Positions 1 through 6,970 of a stretch of 38,926 nt of DNA are shown piece by piece. Under the pieces are notes generated by a model. That model searched no databases, was not told the origin of the DNA, and worked only from the letters and a program-made list of their open reading frames with translations. Source of the stretch: an uncultured Dysosmobacter sp. GTDB taxonomy: Bacteria > Bacillota > Clostridia > Oscillospirales > Oscillospiraceae. Position 1 is the stretch's first letter. Each line of letters opens with the position of its first letter. The stretch covers positions 1 to 38,926 of the forward strand of contig CAKUBJ010000018.1 in assembly GCA_934636905.1 (NCBI GenBank), in the 5' to 3' direction. Made by a program: the position numbers and the translations under genes.

Positions 1-60
1 GTGGCCGTTCTCGTCAAAAATCTGGGACATGCCCACTTTTTTGCCGATGATTGCCTTCAT
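1..60 (-). CDS. rplC: 50S ribosomal protein L3, N-terminal fragment (runs off window)
   Basis: The reverse strand from 60 reads MKAIIGKKVGMSQIFDENGH, the highly conserved start of bacterial L3, which binds 23S rRNA early in large-subunit assembly. Only the first 20 codons are in the window; the gene continues past base 1. An AGGAGG-type ribosome binding site lies at about 69-74, eight bases before the ATG. It follows rpsJ, as in the S10 operon of most bacteria, but a 164-base structured spacer separates the two genes. Confidence 0.93.
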   Translation of the reverse strand, partial: MKAIIGKKVGMSQIFDENGH

Positions 61-86
61 GTGTATTTCCTCCTGTTCAGGTTATT

Positions 87-159
87 GGTCGGCTTAGATG
101 CGGAAATCCGCATTGCTCTGCCGACATGACCCTGTCCATCTCACGCAAGTCGATGGACA
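87..159 (-). promoter_or_regulatory. Two further hairpins in the rpsJ-rplC spacer (candidate r-protein leader)
   Basis: On the RNA of the reverse strand there is a hairpin with an 8-bp stem (152-159 with 133-140). Next comes a two-part stem: an outer GTCGGC/GCCGAC (88-93 with 120-125) closing an inner ATGCGGA/TCCGCAT hairpin (98-104 with 107-113). Together with the terminator-like hairpin at 181-205, these fill the 164-base gap before rplC. Role as an attenuator or protein-binding leader is inferred from position only. Confidence 0.45.
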
Positions 160-180
160 AATGGGTGAGCAGACTTGCTT

Positions 181-205
181 TCAAAAAAGCGGAACGCTTT
201 TTTGA
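181..205 (-). terminator. Intrinsic terminator-like hairpin between rpsJ and rplC
   Basis: Perfect 11-bp stem (181-191 with 195-205) and a 3-nt loop. The 3' arm on the reverse strand is CGCTTTTTTGA, so the U tract is built into the stem. It lies about 20 bases past the rpsJ stop codon, inside what is normally one continuous ribosomal protein operon. It may cause partial termination. Confidence 0.6.
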
Positions 206-224
206 GCCTTGGGAAGTGCGGGGA

Positions 225-536
225 TTACAGCTTGATCTCGATCTCCACGCCGGCAGGCAGCTCCAGCGCCATCAGGGCCTCCACGGTCTTGGGAGTGGAG
301 TTGGTGATGTCGATGAGGCGCTTGTGGGTGCGGCGCTCAAACTGCTCGCGGCTGTCCTTGTACTTATGGACGGCCCGGAGGATGGTGACAACCTCCTTCT
401 TGGTGGGCAGGGGGATGGGGCCGGAAACCTGGGCGCCGGTGCGCTTGGCGGTTTCCACGATCTTCTCGGCGCTCTGGTCGATGACCTGATGGTCATAGGC
501 CTTCAGGCGGATGCGGATCATTTCTTTCTGTGCCAT
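225..536 (-). CDS. rpsJ: 30S ribosomal protein S10
   Basis: Encodes 103 residues, the normal length for S10, beginning [20 protein letters not shown] and ending VEIEIKL. S10 is part of the 30S head and also acts with NusB in antitermination. The S10 signature is visible around residues 28-45 ([18 protein letters not shown]). The ATG at 536 is chosen because GGAGG sits 7-8 bases upstream; a longer frame from a TTG at 551 would put the ribosome binding site inside the coding sequence. It is the first gene of the operon here: no tuf or fusA lies upstream, and its own promoter lies about 280 bases away. Confidence 0.96.
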   Translation of the reverse strand: MAQKEMIRIRLKAYDHQVIDQSAEKIVETAKRTGAQVSGPIPLPTKKEVVTILRAVHKYKDSREQFERRTHKRLIDITNSTPKTVEALMALELPAGVEIEIKL

Positions 537-806
537 GATGTTTTCCTCCAATGTTTCGTAGGTTGTAGTACGGGTCCTGACGACCTACGGCGAGAAATTT
601 TCTGTACGCTTAACCGTGCGTATCATTCCTGCTCATGAAAAAGACCGGCACTGGGCCGGTACTTGTCCATGGCGCGGCGATCTACGCAGCGTCAGGATTT
701 CTCAGCCGCCCGATTCTCGGACATACTCCCCGGAAGTTACCTCCTTGCGGAGCAATCTCCCGGTTCATCGCAATGCCTGCGGGCAGGACAACCCCACCAC
801 GCGGAC
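537..806 (-). promoter_or_regulatory. S10 operon 5' leader, about 270 nt
   Basis: The stretch between the promoter at 813-841 and the rpsJ start holds no convincing gene. It has several hairpins, among them the terminator-like one at 636-660 and a CGTAGGT/ACCTACG stem (558-564 with 584-590). A 25-codon frame starting at about 766 on the reverse strand (MNREIAPQGG...) is preceded by no good ribosome site, so I do not call it. Autogenous control by a ribosomal protein such as L4 is known for S10 operons of some bacteria; whether it applies here is inference. Confidence 0.5.
636..660 (-). terminator. Terminator-like hairpin within the rpsJ leader
   Basis: The reverse strand reads ACCGGC-loop-GCCGGT (644-660) followed by CTTTTTC (643-637). 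It lies about 100 bases before the rpsJ start and about 150 bases after the predicted transcription start. This placement is typical of an attenuator. Confidence 0.55.
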
Positions 807-812
807 TTGATT

Positions 813-841
813 ATCATATAAGATATTTCGCCGGATGTCAA
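813..841 (-). promoter_or_regulatory. Promoter of the S10 operon
   Basis: On the reverse strand: TTGACA (841-836), a 17-bp spacer, TATGAT (818-813). This is near-consensus for the housekeeping sigma factor. Transcription would start near 806. Confidence 0.85.
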
Positions 842-932
842 GGCCTTTTTCTCCGTTTTTCATAAATTTCCGAAAAAAACTTTGGCTGTGCCGGGAACCC
901 CACGGCAGCGGAGCGTCCCGCTGCCGAAGGCG

Positions 933-962
933 GAAAATACCGGGGAGGCACGGCCTCCCCGG
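933..962 (-). terminator. Terminator after the HIT gene
   Basis: Perfect 10-bp stem CCGGGGAGGC/GCCTCCCCGG (940-949 with 953-962), followed on the reverse strand by TATTTTCC. It lies 26 bases after the HIT stop codon. Confidence 0.8.
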
Positions 963-987
963 CTGGATTTCCGCTCTGCCGAGCCGC

Positions 988-1410
988 TCAGATGCCCAGC
1001 TTTGCCTTCAGGGCAGCAATCATCTCCTGATACTCCTCGTCCTTCAGGTACACCGGCTCCGGGTTGGTGATGGCGAAGGCGCCGCCGAACTCAAAGTCCC
1101 CCTCATACTTCGGCACAATATGGAAATGCAGATGAGGGTTCGTGTCGCCGAAGGAGCCGAGATTCAGCTTGGTGCAGCCCCACAGTTCCTTGATGGCGCC
1201 GCTGGCCCGGGCCAGATCCTCCGCAAAGTCCGCCCGCTCCTCATCGGTGCATTCGCACAATTCCTTCTTGTGGGCCTTGAGGGCCAGCGCGCAGCGGCCC
1301 TTGTGAGCCTGATCCTTGAAGAGATACAGCACGCCGGCCTTCATCTCCCCGACCTTGAACATGATGGCTTCCCGTCCCTCGTGATGCTCGTCGCAGTAGA
1401 AACAACCCAT
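988..1410 (-). CDS. HIT family hydrolase/nucleotidyl transferase
   Basis: A 140-residue protein with the HIT catalytic motif HLHFHIV at residues 93-99. The family hydrolyses or transfers the alpha-phosphate of nucleotide substrates through the middle histidine. A CFYC pair at residues 3-6, with H9-H10 close by, matches the zinc-binding N-terminus seen in many bacterial HIT proteins. ATG at 1410 is preceded by AAAGGAG. It appears monocistronic, with its own promoter (1470-1498) and terminator (933-962). The exact substrate cannot be told from sequence. Confidence 0.88.
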   Translation of the reverse strand: MGCFYCDEHHEGREAIMFKVGEMKAGVLYLFKDQAHKGRCALALKAHKKELCECTDEERADFAEDLARASGAIKELWGCTKLNLGSFGDTNPHLHFHIVPKYEGDFEFGGAFAITNPEPVYLKDEEYQEMIAALKAKLGI

Positions 1411-1469
1411 GTGGCATTTTCTCCTTTCAACATCGGGGTTTTTTGCCGTATCCGCGCCCCGTTACCCTT

Positions 1470-1498
1470 AACATACAACGTGCCCCGGCCTTTGTCAA
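1470..1498 (-). promoter_or_regulatory. Promoter of the HIT gene
   Basis: Reverse strand: TTGACA (1498-1493), 17-bp spacer, TATGTT (1475-1470). The -35 box lies in a near-palindrome (CCTTTGTCAAGG core) that recurs at 1734-1751 without a good -10. Confidence 0.7.
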
Positions 1499-1540
1499 GG
1501 TCTGGGCACGCCGTAAAGATTTCATTGGCGCAGGACATCC

Positions 1541-1705
1541 CTCTTGGGTTATCTCCGCGCCAAGTGCCGCCGCTTTGCGGCGGTTGCGCTCCGAAACGCG
1601 CCTGCGGGCGCAGTCCCGCACACGCCCTTTACCCGCAGGGGGTACGCGGCATCCGTAGGCGGCAGAGCCGCTGACGGCTGCCCTGCCTTACCGCCGTAGA
1701 AAGTT
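1541..1705 (-). repeat. Dispersed GC-rich hairpin repeat, family 1 copy A
   Basis: Bases 1541-1624 are, on the reverse strand, nearly identical to 33964-34051. Bases 1618-1677 match 26431-26490 at roughly 9 of 10 positions. The unit is made of GC-rich hairpin modules, such as GCCGCCGCTTTGCGGCGG and a GCGGC-TCT-GCCGC stem. It fills most of the 360-base gap between the HIT and GNAT genes. No transposase is associated with it. Confidence 0.8.
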
Positions 1706-1772
1706 TGCCGCTTAATTGGCGTTTACTACGACGCCCCGGCCTTTGTCAAGGCCGGGGGACGCCGCAAATTCG

Positions 1773-2237
1773 TCACTTCCGCTTTTCCATATACAGCTGG
1801 TTCTCCTCCCCCGCCCGGACGCGGTAGCCGTTGGGATTCACCCAGCCCATGTGCTCGTAAAAGCCCAGCGCCATGTCCGACGAGGTCAGCCAGACCCGTT
1901 TGGCCTTCGCCGCCAGTTCATCGCTTTCCAGCGCTTCAAACAGCTTCCGGCCATAGCCCTTGCCGATGGACTCCGGAATCAGGAAGGCTGCCACAATCTC
2001 CGCCTCCGCTTCCCCGTCCGGCAGCACCGTGCCGGAGCCGACAATCTGCCCGTCCTCCTCCAGCACATAGGTGTGGCCGGTGCGGGACAGTTCCACCATG
2101 GTTTCCGGGGAATAGTGGGGAATCAGGTAGTCCAGTTCGGACTTGGGGCTGGTGTAGTTTACCTCCCGCAGGGTGCGGCGAATCAGGGCGGAGAGAGCGT
2201 TCTCGTCCCCCATCTGAAAACGGCGGATGGTCAGCAT
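1773..2237 (-). CDS. GNAT family N-acetyltransferase
   Basis: A 154-residue single-domain acetyltransferase beginning MLTIRRFQMGDENALSALIR. The acetyl-CoA pyrophosphate loop is visible as IGKGYGRKLF at residues 91-100. It is preceded by the usual beta strands (VLEEDGQIVGSGTV, about 58-71) and followed by the GFYEHMGW helix typical of the family. ATG at 2237 is preceded by AAGGAGG at a good distance; an upstream in-frame extension lacks a ribosome site. It lies 35 bases after prfC on the same strand, so the two may be cotranscribed. Substrate unknown. Confidence 0.88.
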   Translation of the reverse strand: MLTIRRFQMGDENALSALIRRTLREVNYTSPKSELDYLIPHYSPETMVELSRTGHTYVLEEDGQIVGSGTVLPDGEAEAEIVAAFLIPESIGKGYGRKLFEALESDELAAKAKRVWLTSSDMALGFYEHMGWVNPNGYRVRAGEENQLYMEKRK

Positions 2238-2272
2238 GGCGTGCCTCCTTATATTATTATAGAATCCTGTTT

Positions 2273-3853
2273 TTATACGGACAGCGTGTCGGCCAGCGTC
2301 AGGCCGGGGTTGTGCTTGGTGAGGAAGCCCACGCTCCACTCACCGTCAAAGGCGATGAGATAGCGGTCCCGGAAATCCTGAAGGACAGCGGAGCCGGTGC
2401 AGAGCACCAGTTCGTCGGGGCGGCAGTCCATGGACTCCACCAGCCGCAGATGGTCGTAGGGCAGGCTGGTCATCCGCAGTTCCACGTTGTACTCGTTTTT
2501 CATCCGGTACTCAAATACGTCGAATTGCAGGGTGCCCACCACCCCTACAATCACCTCTTCCAGACCGGCGCCGGGAATCTTGAAAATCTGAATGGCGCCC
2601 TCCTGGGCAATCTGCTCCGTGCCCTTGATGAACTGTTTGCGCTTCATGGTGTCCTTGGGGGAAACCCGCATGAAGTGCTCCGGCTCAAAGGTGGGGATGC
2701 CGGAGTAGCGGAACTTCTTCCCCGGCACGGTGATGGTATCGCCAATGGAAAACAGACCGGGGTCGAACACGCCGATGATGTCTCCGGCATAGGCTTCCTC
2801 CACGATTTCCCGCTCCGCGGCCATCATGGTCTGGGGCTGGCTGAGGCGCATTTTCTTCCCGCTCTGGACATGGTAATATTCCGTGTCCCGCTGGAACTTG
2901 CCGGAGCAGATTCGCATGAAGGCCAGCCGGTCCCGGTGGGCCTTGTTCATGTTGGCCTGAATCTTGAACACAAAGGCGGAGAACTCCGGGGAGAACACGT
3001 CCACCTCCCCCTCGTCGCTGACCCGGGGCAGGGGCGGCGTGGTCATGCGGAGGAACTCCTCCAGAAACGGCTCCACGCCGAAGGTGGTCAAGGCGGAGCC
3101 GAAGAACACCGGGGACAGGGTGCCGTTCCGGACGGCCTGCATATCGAAGTCCCGGCCTGCCTCCAGCAGTTCCACCTCGTCCCGCAGTCTGGCGGCCTTT
3201 TCCGCCCCCAGCATTTCGTCCAGCGCCGGGTCGTCCAGCGTCACCTCCACGGAGTTCACCTTCTTGCCCCGGGTTTCCCCGGAGAAGAAGAGAATCCGCT
3301 GCTTTTCCCGGTCATAGACCCCGGCAAACTCCTTGCCGCAGCCGATGGGCCAGTTGACGGCGTAGGTGTCGATGCCCAACTCCCGCTCCACCTCTTCGCA
3401 CAGTTCCAGCGGGTCCCGGGTTTCCCGGTCCATCTTGTTGATAAAGGTAAAAATGGGAATGTGCCGCAGGGCGCAGACCTTAAACAGCTTCCGGGTCTGA
3501 GGCTCCACGCCCTTGGCGCCGTCGATGACCATCACGGCGCTGTCCGCCGCCATCAGGGTGCGGTAGGTGTCCTCGGAGAAGTCCTGATGGCCGGGGGTGT
3601 CCAGAATGTTAATGCAGAAGCCGTCGTGCTGGAACTGCATCACAGAACTGGTGACGGAAATGCCCCGCTGCTTCTCAATCTCCATCCAGTCGGAGGTGGC
3701 GGCTCTGGCCCGCTTGCCCTTGACCTCACCGGCCTGGGCAATGGCACCGCCGTAGAGCAGGAATTTTTCCGTCAGGGTTGTTTTACCGGCGTCGGGGTGG
3801 GAGATGATGGCGAAGGTCCGCCGCCGGGAAATTTCTTCTTCTAAAATTGACAT
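2273..3853 (-). CDS. prfC: Peptide chain release factor 3
   Basis: 526 residues, the usual RF3 length. RF3 is a translational GTPase that removes RF1/RF2 from the ribosome after peptide release. GTPase motifs are clear: P-loop SHPDAGKT (18-25), switch region RGISVTSSVM, DTPGH, and NKMD. The RF3-type C-terminal domains follow (HFMRVSPKDTMKRKQF and VGVVGTLQFDVFEYR). ATG at 3853 has AGGAGG eight bases upstream; a frame extending to 3892 has no such site. Likely cotranscribed with the GNAT gene downstream. Confidence 0.95.
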   Translation of the reverse strand: MSILEEEISRRRTFAIISHPDAGKTTLTEKFLLYGGAIAQAGEVKGKRARAATSDWMEIEKQRGISVTSSVMQFQHDGFCINILDTPGHQDFSEDTYRTLMAADSAVMVIDGAKGVEPQTRKLFKVCALRHIPIFTFINKMDRETRDPLELCEEVERELGIDTYAVNWPIGCGKEFAGVYDREKQRILFFSGETRGKKVNSVEVTLDDPALDEMLGAEKAARLRDEVELLEAGRDFDMQAVRNGTLSPVFFGSALTTFGVEPFLEEFLRMTTPPLPRVSDEGEVDVFSPEFSAFVFKIQANMNKAHRDRLAFMRICSGKFQRDTEYYHVQSGKKMRLSQPQTMMAAEREIVEEAYAGDIIGVFDPGLFSIGDTITVPGKKFRYSGIPTFEPEHFMRVSPKDTMKRKQFIKGTEQIAQEGAIQIFKIPGAGLEEVIVGVVGTLQFDVFEYRMKNEYNVELRMTSLPYDHLRLVESMDCRPDELVLCTGSAVLQDFRDRYLIAFDGEWSVGFLTKHNPGLTLADTLSV

Positions 3854-3868
3854 GAGAATCCTCCTGAA

Positions 3869-3890
3869 ATTATATGACACAGACTTGTTC
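3869..3890 (-). promoter_or_regulatory. Probable prfC promoter (-10 clear, -35 weak)
   Basis: Reverse strand: TATAAT at 3874-3869, just ahead of the ribosome site. A weak TTAGAT with 16-bp spacing would serve as the -35. Confidence 0.45.
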
Positions 3891-3965
3891 ATCTAACGTA
3901 TTCTTCCCTGCCGGCGCAGGGGGAAAACGGGGAAATCAGGCGAAAACGTCCGGTTTCCCCTATGG

Positions 3966-4133
3966 TCAGAGGTCTTTTGCCGCGTATTTCTTCAGAAGGT
4001 CTTCAATGGCTTCGTCCAGAAGCCGGGATTTGTTGATGCGTGTCTTTTTCGACAACTCATTGAACGGCTCCACCAGTTCATTGGCCAGTGAAGAAACAAT
4101 TCTTTTCCGATTCACTAAAACCGATTCGCCCAT
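3966..4133 (-). CDS. Small ribbon-helix-helix (CopG/Arc-type) protein
   Basis: A 55-residue frame read on the reverse strand: MGESVLVNRKRIVSSLANEL followed by VEPFNELSKKTRINKSRLLD and EAIEDLLKKYAAKDL. The beta strand (residues 7-14) and the helix pair with TRINKSRLLDEAI fit the ribbon-helix-helix DNA-binding fold, which works as a dimer. A GGAGGT site lies five bases before the ATG. It is divergent from the small gene at 4247, and the shared promoter region carries three phased direct repeats. A repressor or antitoxin-like role is inference; no toxin is recognisable next to it. Confidence 0.78.
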   Translation of the reverse strand: MGESVLVNRKRIVSSLANELVEPFNELSKKTRINKSRLLDEAIEDLLKKYAAKDL

Positions 4134-4150
4134 GCGCTACCTCCATCTAT

Positions 4151-4178
4151 ACTATATGGTAACTATATCATCACTATC
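4151..4178. repeat. Three ACTAT direct repeats at 11-bp spacing (candidate operator)
   Basis: ACTATA at 4151-4156, ACTATA at 4162-4167 and ACTATC at 4173-4178 are each 11 bp apart, one per helical turn. The middle repeat is the -10 box of the ribbon-helix-helix gene. Phased short direct repeats are a common target of this protein class, so autorepression is likely. Confidence 0.6.
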
Positions 4179-4191
4179 CTGCTCTTGACAA
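4162..4191 (-). promoter_or_regulatory. Promoter of the ribbon-helix-helix gene
   Basis: Reverse strand: TTGTCA (4191-4186), 18-bp spacer, TATAGT (4167-4162). The -35 overlaps that of the divergent promoter because CTTGACAAG is nearly palindromic. Confidence 0.65.
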
Positions 4192-4214
4192 GTAGGACAC
4201 ATATGTTGTATATA
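4185..4214 (+). promoter_or_regulatory. Promoter of the gene at 4247
   Basis: TTGACA (4185-4190), 18-bp spacer, TATATA (4209-4214), about 30 bases before the start codon. Confidence 0.65.
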
Positions 4215-4246
4215 TGATATAAACAATGCACTATGGAGGTACTATT

Positions 4247-4537
4247 ATGGACACATACAACGGCACCCTTGACCTTCTCCTCAGTCTGGTGATGCGGGAA
4301 CAACGGAACGCCGACGCGGCAGCATTCCGCGCCCCCGCCGAGGAATACCGCCATCAGCTGGAAGCCCTGCTGACCGGCCGGCAGGACGACCCGGCGCTGC
4401 GGCGGGAGCTGCTGCGGCTCAGCGACCTCCATGACGCGCTGGAGGACTGCCACGCCGGCTTCCACTTCCGGGCCGGGGTGCAGCTGGGGCTGGCGCTGGG
4501 CAGCATTGCGGTTCTGCCGGACGCGCCGGTGGATTGA
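4247..4537 (+). CDS. Small helical protein, DUF6809-like
   Basis: A 96-residue protein starting MDTYNGTLDLLLSLVMREQR. GGAGGT lies six bases before the ATG. It is predicted almost wholly helical. A central EEYRHQLEALL segment is followed by LRRELLRLSDLHDALEDCHA, and the end (FHFRAGVQLGLALG) resembles the FRxGxxLGxxL tail of DUF6809 proteins of Clostridia. That assignment is from memory of the family pattern and is tentative. No signal peptide or membrane segment is evident. It is expressed divergently from the ribbon-helix-helix regulator and probably controlled by it. Function unknown. Confidence 0.7.
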   Translation: MDTYNGTLDLLLSLVMREQRNADAAAFRAPAEEYRHQLEALLTGRQDDPALRRELLRLSDLHDALEDCHAGFHFRAGVQLGLALGSIAVLPDAPVD

Positions 4538-4686
4538 CGCACCGCCCCTTGTAAAACCCGGCAATCTGTGGTATTTTTATGGCAGAAACCATGATTCCGT
4601 AGACAGACGGGCGAACTGCGGTTCCGGCGGCGGAAAGAAGGCCGGAGGGCGTGTCCGCCCTGTCCATCAGGAGGGAAGGAGCCGCT

Positions 4687-5433
4687 ATGAAATCCCATAG
4701 TTCCGCTTCCCGCAGCGGCACCCTGGACTCCCTCCGGGGGCTGACGCTGGTCAGCATGATTGCCTATCACACCTGCTGGGATTTGGTCTATCTGTACGGC
4801 TTTGACTGGGGCTGGTACCGCTCCTTTCAGGCCTATGTCTGGCAGCAGAGCATCTGCTGCACCTTCATCCTGCTCTCCGGCTTCTGCTGGCAGATGGGGC
4901 ATCATCCCCTGCGCCGGGGGCTGATGAGTTTTCTGGGAGGCGCCGCCGTGTCGCTGGCAACCCTGCTGGTGATGCCGGAGGAGCCGGTGCGCTTCGGGGT
5001 GCTGACCTTTCTGGGCACCGCCGCCCTGCTGACGGTGCCTCTGCGTCCCCTGCTGAGCCGCGTCCCGCCCCGGCTGGGGCTGGCCGTCAGCTTCGGGCTG
5101 TTTCTGGTGCTGCGGGACGTGAACGACGGCTTTCTGGGCTTTGCCGGCGTCCCCCTGTTGTCCCTGCCTCAGGGCTGGTACGCCAACCTCCTCACCGCCG
5201 GGCTGGGCTTTCCCGCCCCGGGCTTTGTGTCCTCGGACTACTTCTCCCTGCTGCCGTGGCTGCTGCTGTTCTGGACGGGCTTCCATCTCTACCGCCTGCG
5301 GCCGGAAACCCCTGCCCTGCCGGACATCCGCCTGCCGGGATTCTCTGTTTTGGGGCGGCACTCCCTGCTGATTTATCTCCTGCACCAGCCGGTGGTTTAC
5401 GGTCTGCTGGCGCTGCTGCTCCATGGACAATAA
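4687..5433 (+). CDS. DUF1624/heparan-alpha-glucosaminide acetyltransferase-like membrane protein
   Basis: 248 residues beginning MKSHSSASRSGTLDSLRGLT. The N-terminal LDSLRGL motif followed by a histidine in the first membrane helix (H28, in SMIAYHTCWDLVY) is characteristic of DUF1624 and related acyltransferase membrane proteins. About seven hydrophobic segments follow, and the end GRHSLLIYLLHQPVVYGLL is also typical. ATG at 4687 is chosen because AAGGAG lies six bases upstream. The acetyl acceptor in bacteria is unknown. The next gene is 157 bases downstream. Confidence 0.85.
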   Translation: MKSHSSASRSGTLDSLRGLTLVSMIAYHTCWDLVYLYGFDWGWYRSFQAYVWQQSICCTFILLSGFCWQMGHHPLRRGLMSFLGGAAVSLATLLVMPEEPVRFGVLTFLGTAALLTVPLRPLLSRVPPRLGLAVSFGLFLVLRDVNDGFLGFAGVPLLSLPQGWYANLLTAGLGFPAPGFVSSDYFSLLPWLLLFWTGFHLYRLRPETPALPDIRLPGFSVLGRHSLLIYLLHQPVVYGLLALLLHGQ

Positions 5434-5503
5434 CACAAATTTCTTGACGGTTTTCTGACGGATTTTCGTCACTTTTTATCTGCCTCTTTATTGAAGCCTG
5501 TAG

Positions 5504-5551
5504 TATACTAAGGCCCGCGGAGCCCCGCCCCGCCTGCCTGATGCGGCAGGC
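5504..5551 (+). promoter_or_regulatory. Possible promoter -10 and leader hairpin before the permease gene
   Basis: TATACT at 5504-5509 lies 82 bases before the start codon; the matching -35 is weak. The leader then holds GCCTGCC-loop-GGCAGGC (5532-5551), flanked by a GCCCG/CGGGC pairing. No known riboswitch is recognised. Confidence 0.4.
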
Positions 5552-5590
5552 CGGGCGTTTCCATTTTCCCTCCGCAGAAAGAGGCATATC

Positions 5591-6943
5591 ATGTTATCGC
5601 AGCTTCTGGCAATCGCCATTTTTCTGGCAATGTTCACCCTGATTATTCTCGACAAGGCGCCCCGGCACATCATCACCCTGTCCTGCGCCGCCGTCACCCT
5701 TTTTCTGGTGTTCGGCCTCTGTATGCACAGCGCCGAGGCTGCAGAGGAAGCCCTGAGCCTGTCCAGCATCTTCCAGCCGGAGTTCTGGTACAACGCCGGG
5801 GAGGCCACCACCTCCGTCGGCATCAACTGGGAGACGATTTTCTTTATCGCCGGCATGATGATTATGGTGGAGGGCATGGCGGAAAGCGGATTCTTCCGCT
5901 GGCTGTGCATCACCATCGCCCGGGCGGTGCATTTCCGGGCAAGGCCCGTCTTTCTGTCGTTTATGGTAATGGCGGCGGCTCTGTCCATGTTTATTGACAG
6001 CATCACCGTCATCATGTTTCTGGCAGCCGTCACCGTGGAACTGGCGCAGCTGCTGGAACTGAACCCGGTGCCCATGATTCTGGCAGAGATTTTCTGTTCC
6101 AATCTGGGGGGCTCCGCCACCATGTGCGGCGATCCCCCCAACATCATCATCGGCACCTCTCTGGGCTGCACCTTCTTTGACTTCATCTCCAACACCGGCC
6201 TCATGGCGCTGGTGTCTCTGGCGTTCATGCTGGTTTATTTCTGCGTGTTCTACCGCAGAGAAGTAGTGGATTCTCCCCGGATTGGGGAACTGTCCGCCGC
6301 CTGCCCCCTGCCCCGGGACGCCATTGTCAGCCGCAGGGGCTTTGTCCTCAGCTGCTGCATCTTTCTGGCGGCGGTGGTGCTGCTGGTGACCCACGCCCAG
6401 ACCCACCTGACGGTATCCTGCATCGGCGTGTTTATCGGCGTCGCCACGCTGGCAGGCAATTACAAAAACGCCCTCCGCATCCTGAAACAGACGGACTTCC
6501 GGACGCTGCTGTTTTTCATCGGCCTGTTTGTGGTTATCAGCGGGCTGGAGGAAACCGGGGTGCTGGATTTGATTTCCTCCCTCATTGCCGGCGCCGCCGG
6601 CGGGCACACCTTCCTGCTGGCCGTTATCATCCTCTGGGGCAGCGCCGTGGCCAGCGCCTTTATTGACAACATCCCCTTTGCCGCCACCATGATTCCCGTG
6701 ATCCGGAGCCTGTCGGCGGCGGAGGGCATCCCCCTGTCCACACTGGCGTGGGCGCTGTCTCTGGGCACCGACATCGGCGGCAACGCCACCCCCATCGGCG
6801 CCTCCGCCAATGTGGTGGGCACCTCCATTGCCGCCAAGAGCGGCCACCCCATCAACTGGCGCACCTACTGCCGCTCCATGGCGCCTGCCACCGTTCTGGT
6901 GACCCTCATCGACACCCTTCTGCTGTACGTCCGCTATTTCTAA
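5591..6943 (+). CDS. ArsB/NhaD-type permease (SLC13/ion transporter superfamily)
   Basis: 450 residues and about 11-12 membrane helices. The two inverted-repeat signature loops of the ion transporter superfamily are clear: GGSATMCGDPPNIIIG at about 173-188, and DIGGNATPIGASANVVG in the second half. This pattern fits the ArsB/NhaD/P-protein group, which includes arsenite, Na+/H+ and citrate-type carriers. No arsR, arsC or antiporter partner is nearby, so the substrate stays open. The gene begins MLSQLLAIAIFLAMFTLIIL and uses AAAGAGG as ribosome site. It is followed 27 bases later by the cytidylate-kinase-like gene, probably one operon. Confidence 0.87.
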   Translation: MLSQLLAIAIFLAMFTLIILDKAPRHIITLSCAAVTLFLVFGLCMHSAEAAEEALSLSSIFQPEFWYNAGEATTSVGINWETIFFIAGMMIMVEGMAESGFFRWLCITIARAVHFRARPVFLSFMVMAAALSMFIDSITVIMFLAAVTVELAQLLELNPVPMILAEIFCSNLGGSATMCGDPPNIIIGTSLGCTFFDFISNTGLMALVSLAFMLVYFCVFYRREVVDSPRIGELSAACPLPRDAIVSRRGFVLSCCIFLAAVVLLVTHAQTHLTVSCIGVFIGVATLAGNYKNALRILKQTDFRTLLFFIGLFVVISGLEETGVLDLISSLIAGAAGGHTFLLAVIILWGSAVASAFIDNIPFAATMIPVIRSLSAAEGIPLSTLAWALSLGTDIGGNATPIGASANVVGTSIAAKSGHPINWRTYCRSMAPATVLVTLIDTLLLYVRYF

Positions 6944-6970
6944 TCCCCACTATTTAAGGAGGTCTTTCTC

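Noticed and set aside
690..766. 25-codon leader peptide (MNREIAPQGG...) in the S10 leader
   Set aside because: No convincing ribosome site and no stretch of regulatory codons; cannot be supported without conservation data.
2312..3844. Long open frame on the forward strand opposite prfC
   Set aside because: It is antisense to a certain gene; the translation is rich in H, G, Q and R with no motif, as expected of a shadow in GC-rich DNA.
4354..5472. 372-codon reverse frame opposite the DUF1624 gene
   Set aside because: Glutamine-rich shadow translation; the forward strand has a real membrane protein with a ribosome site.
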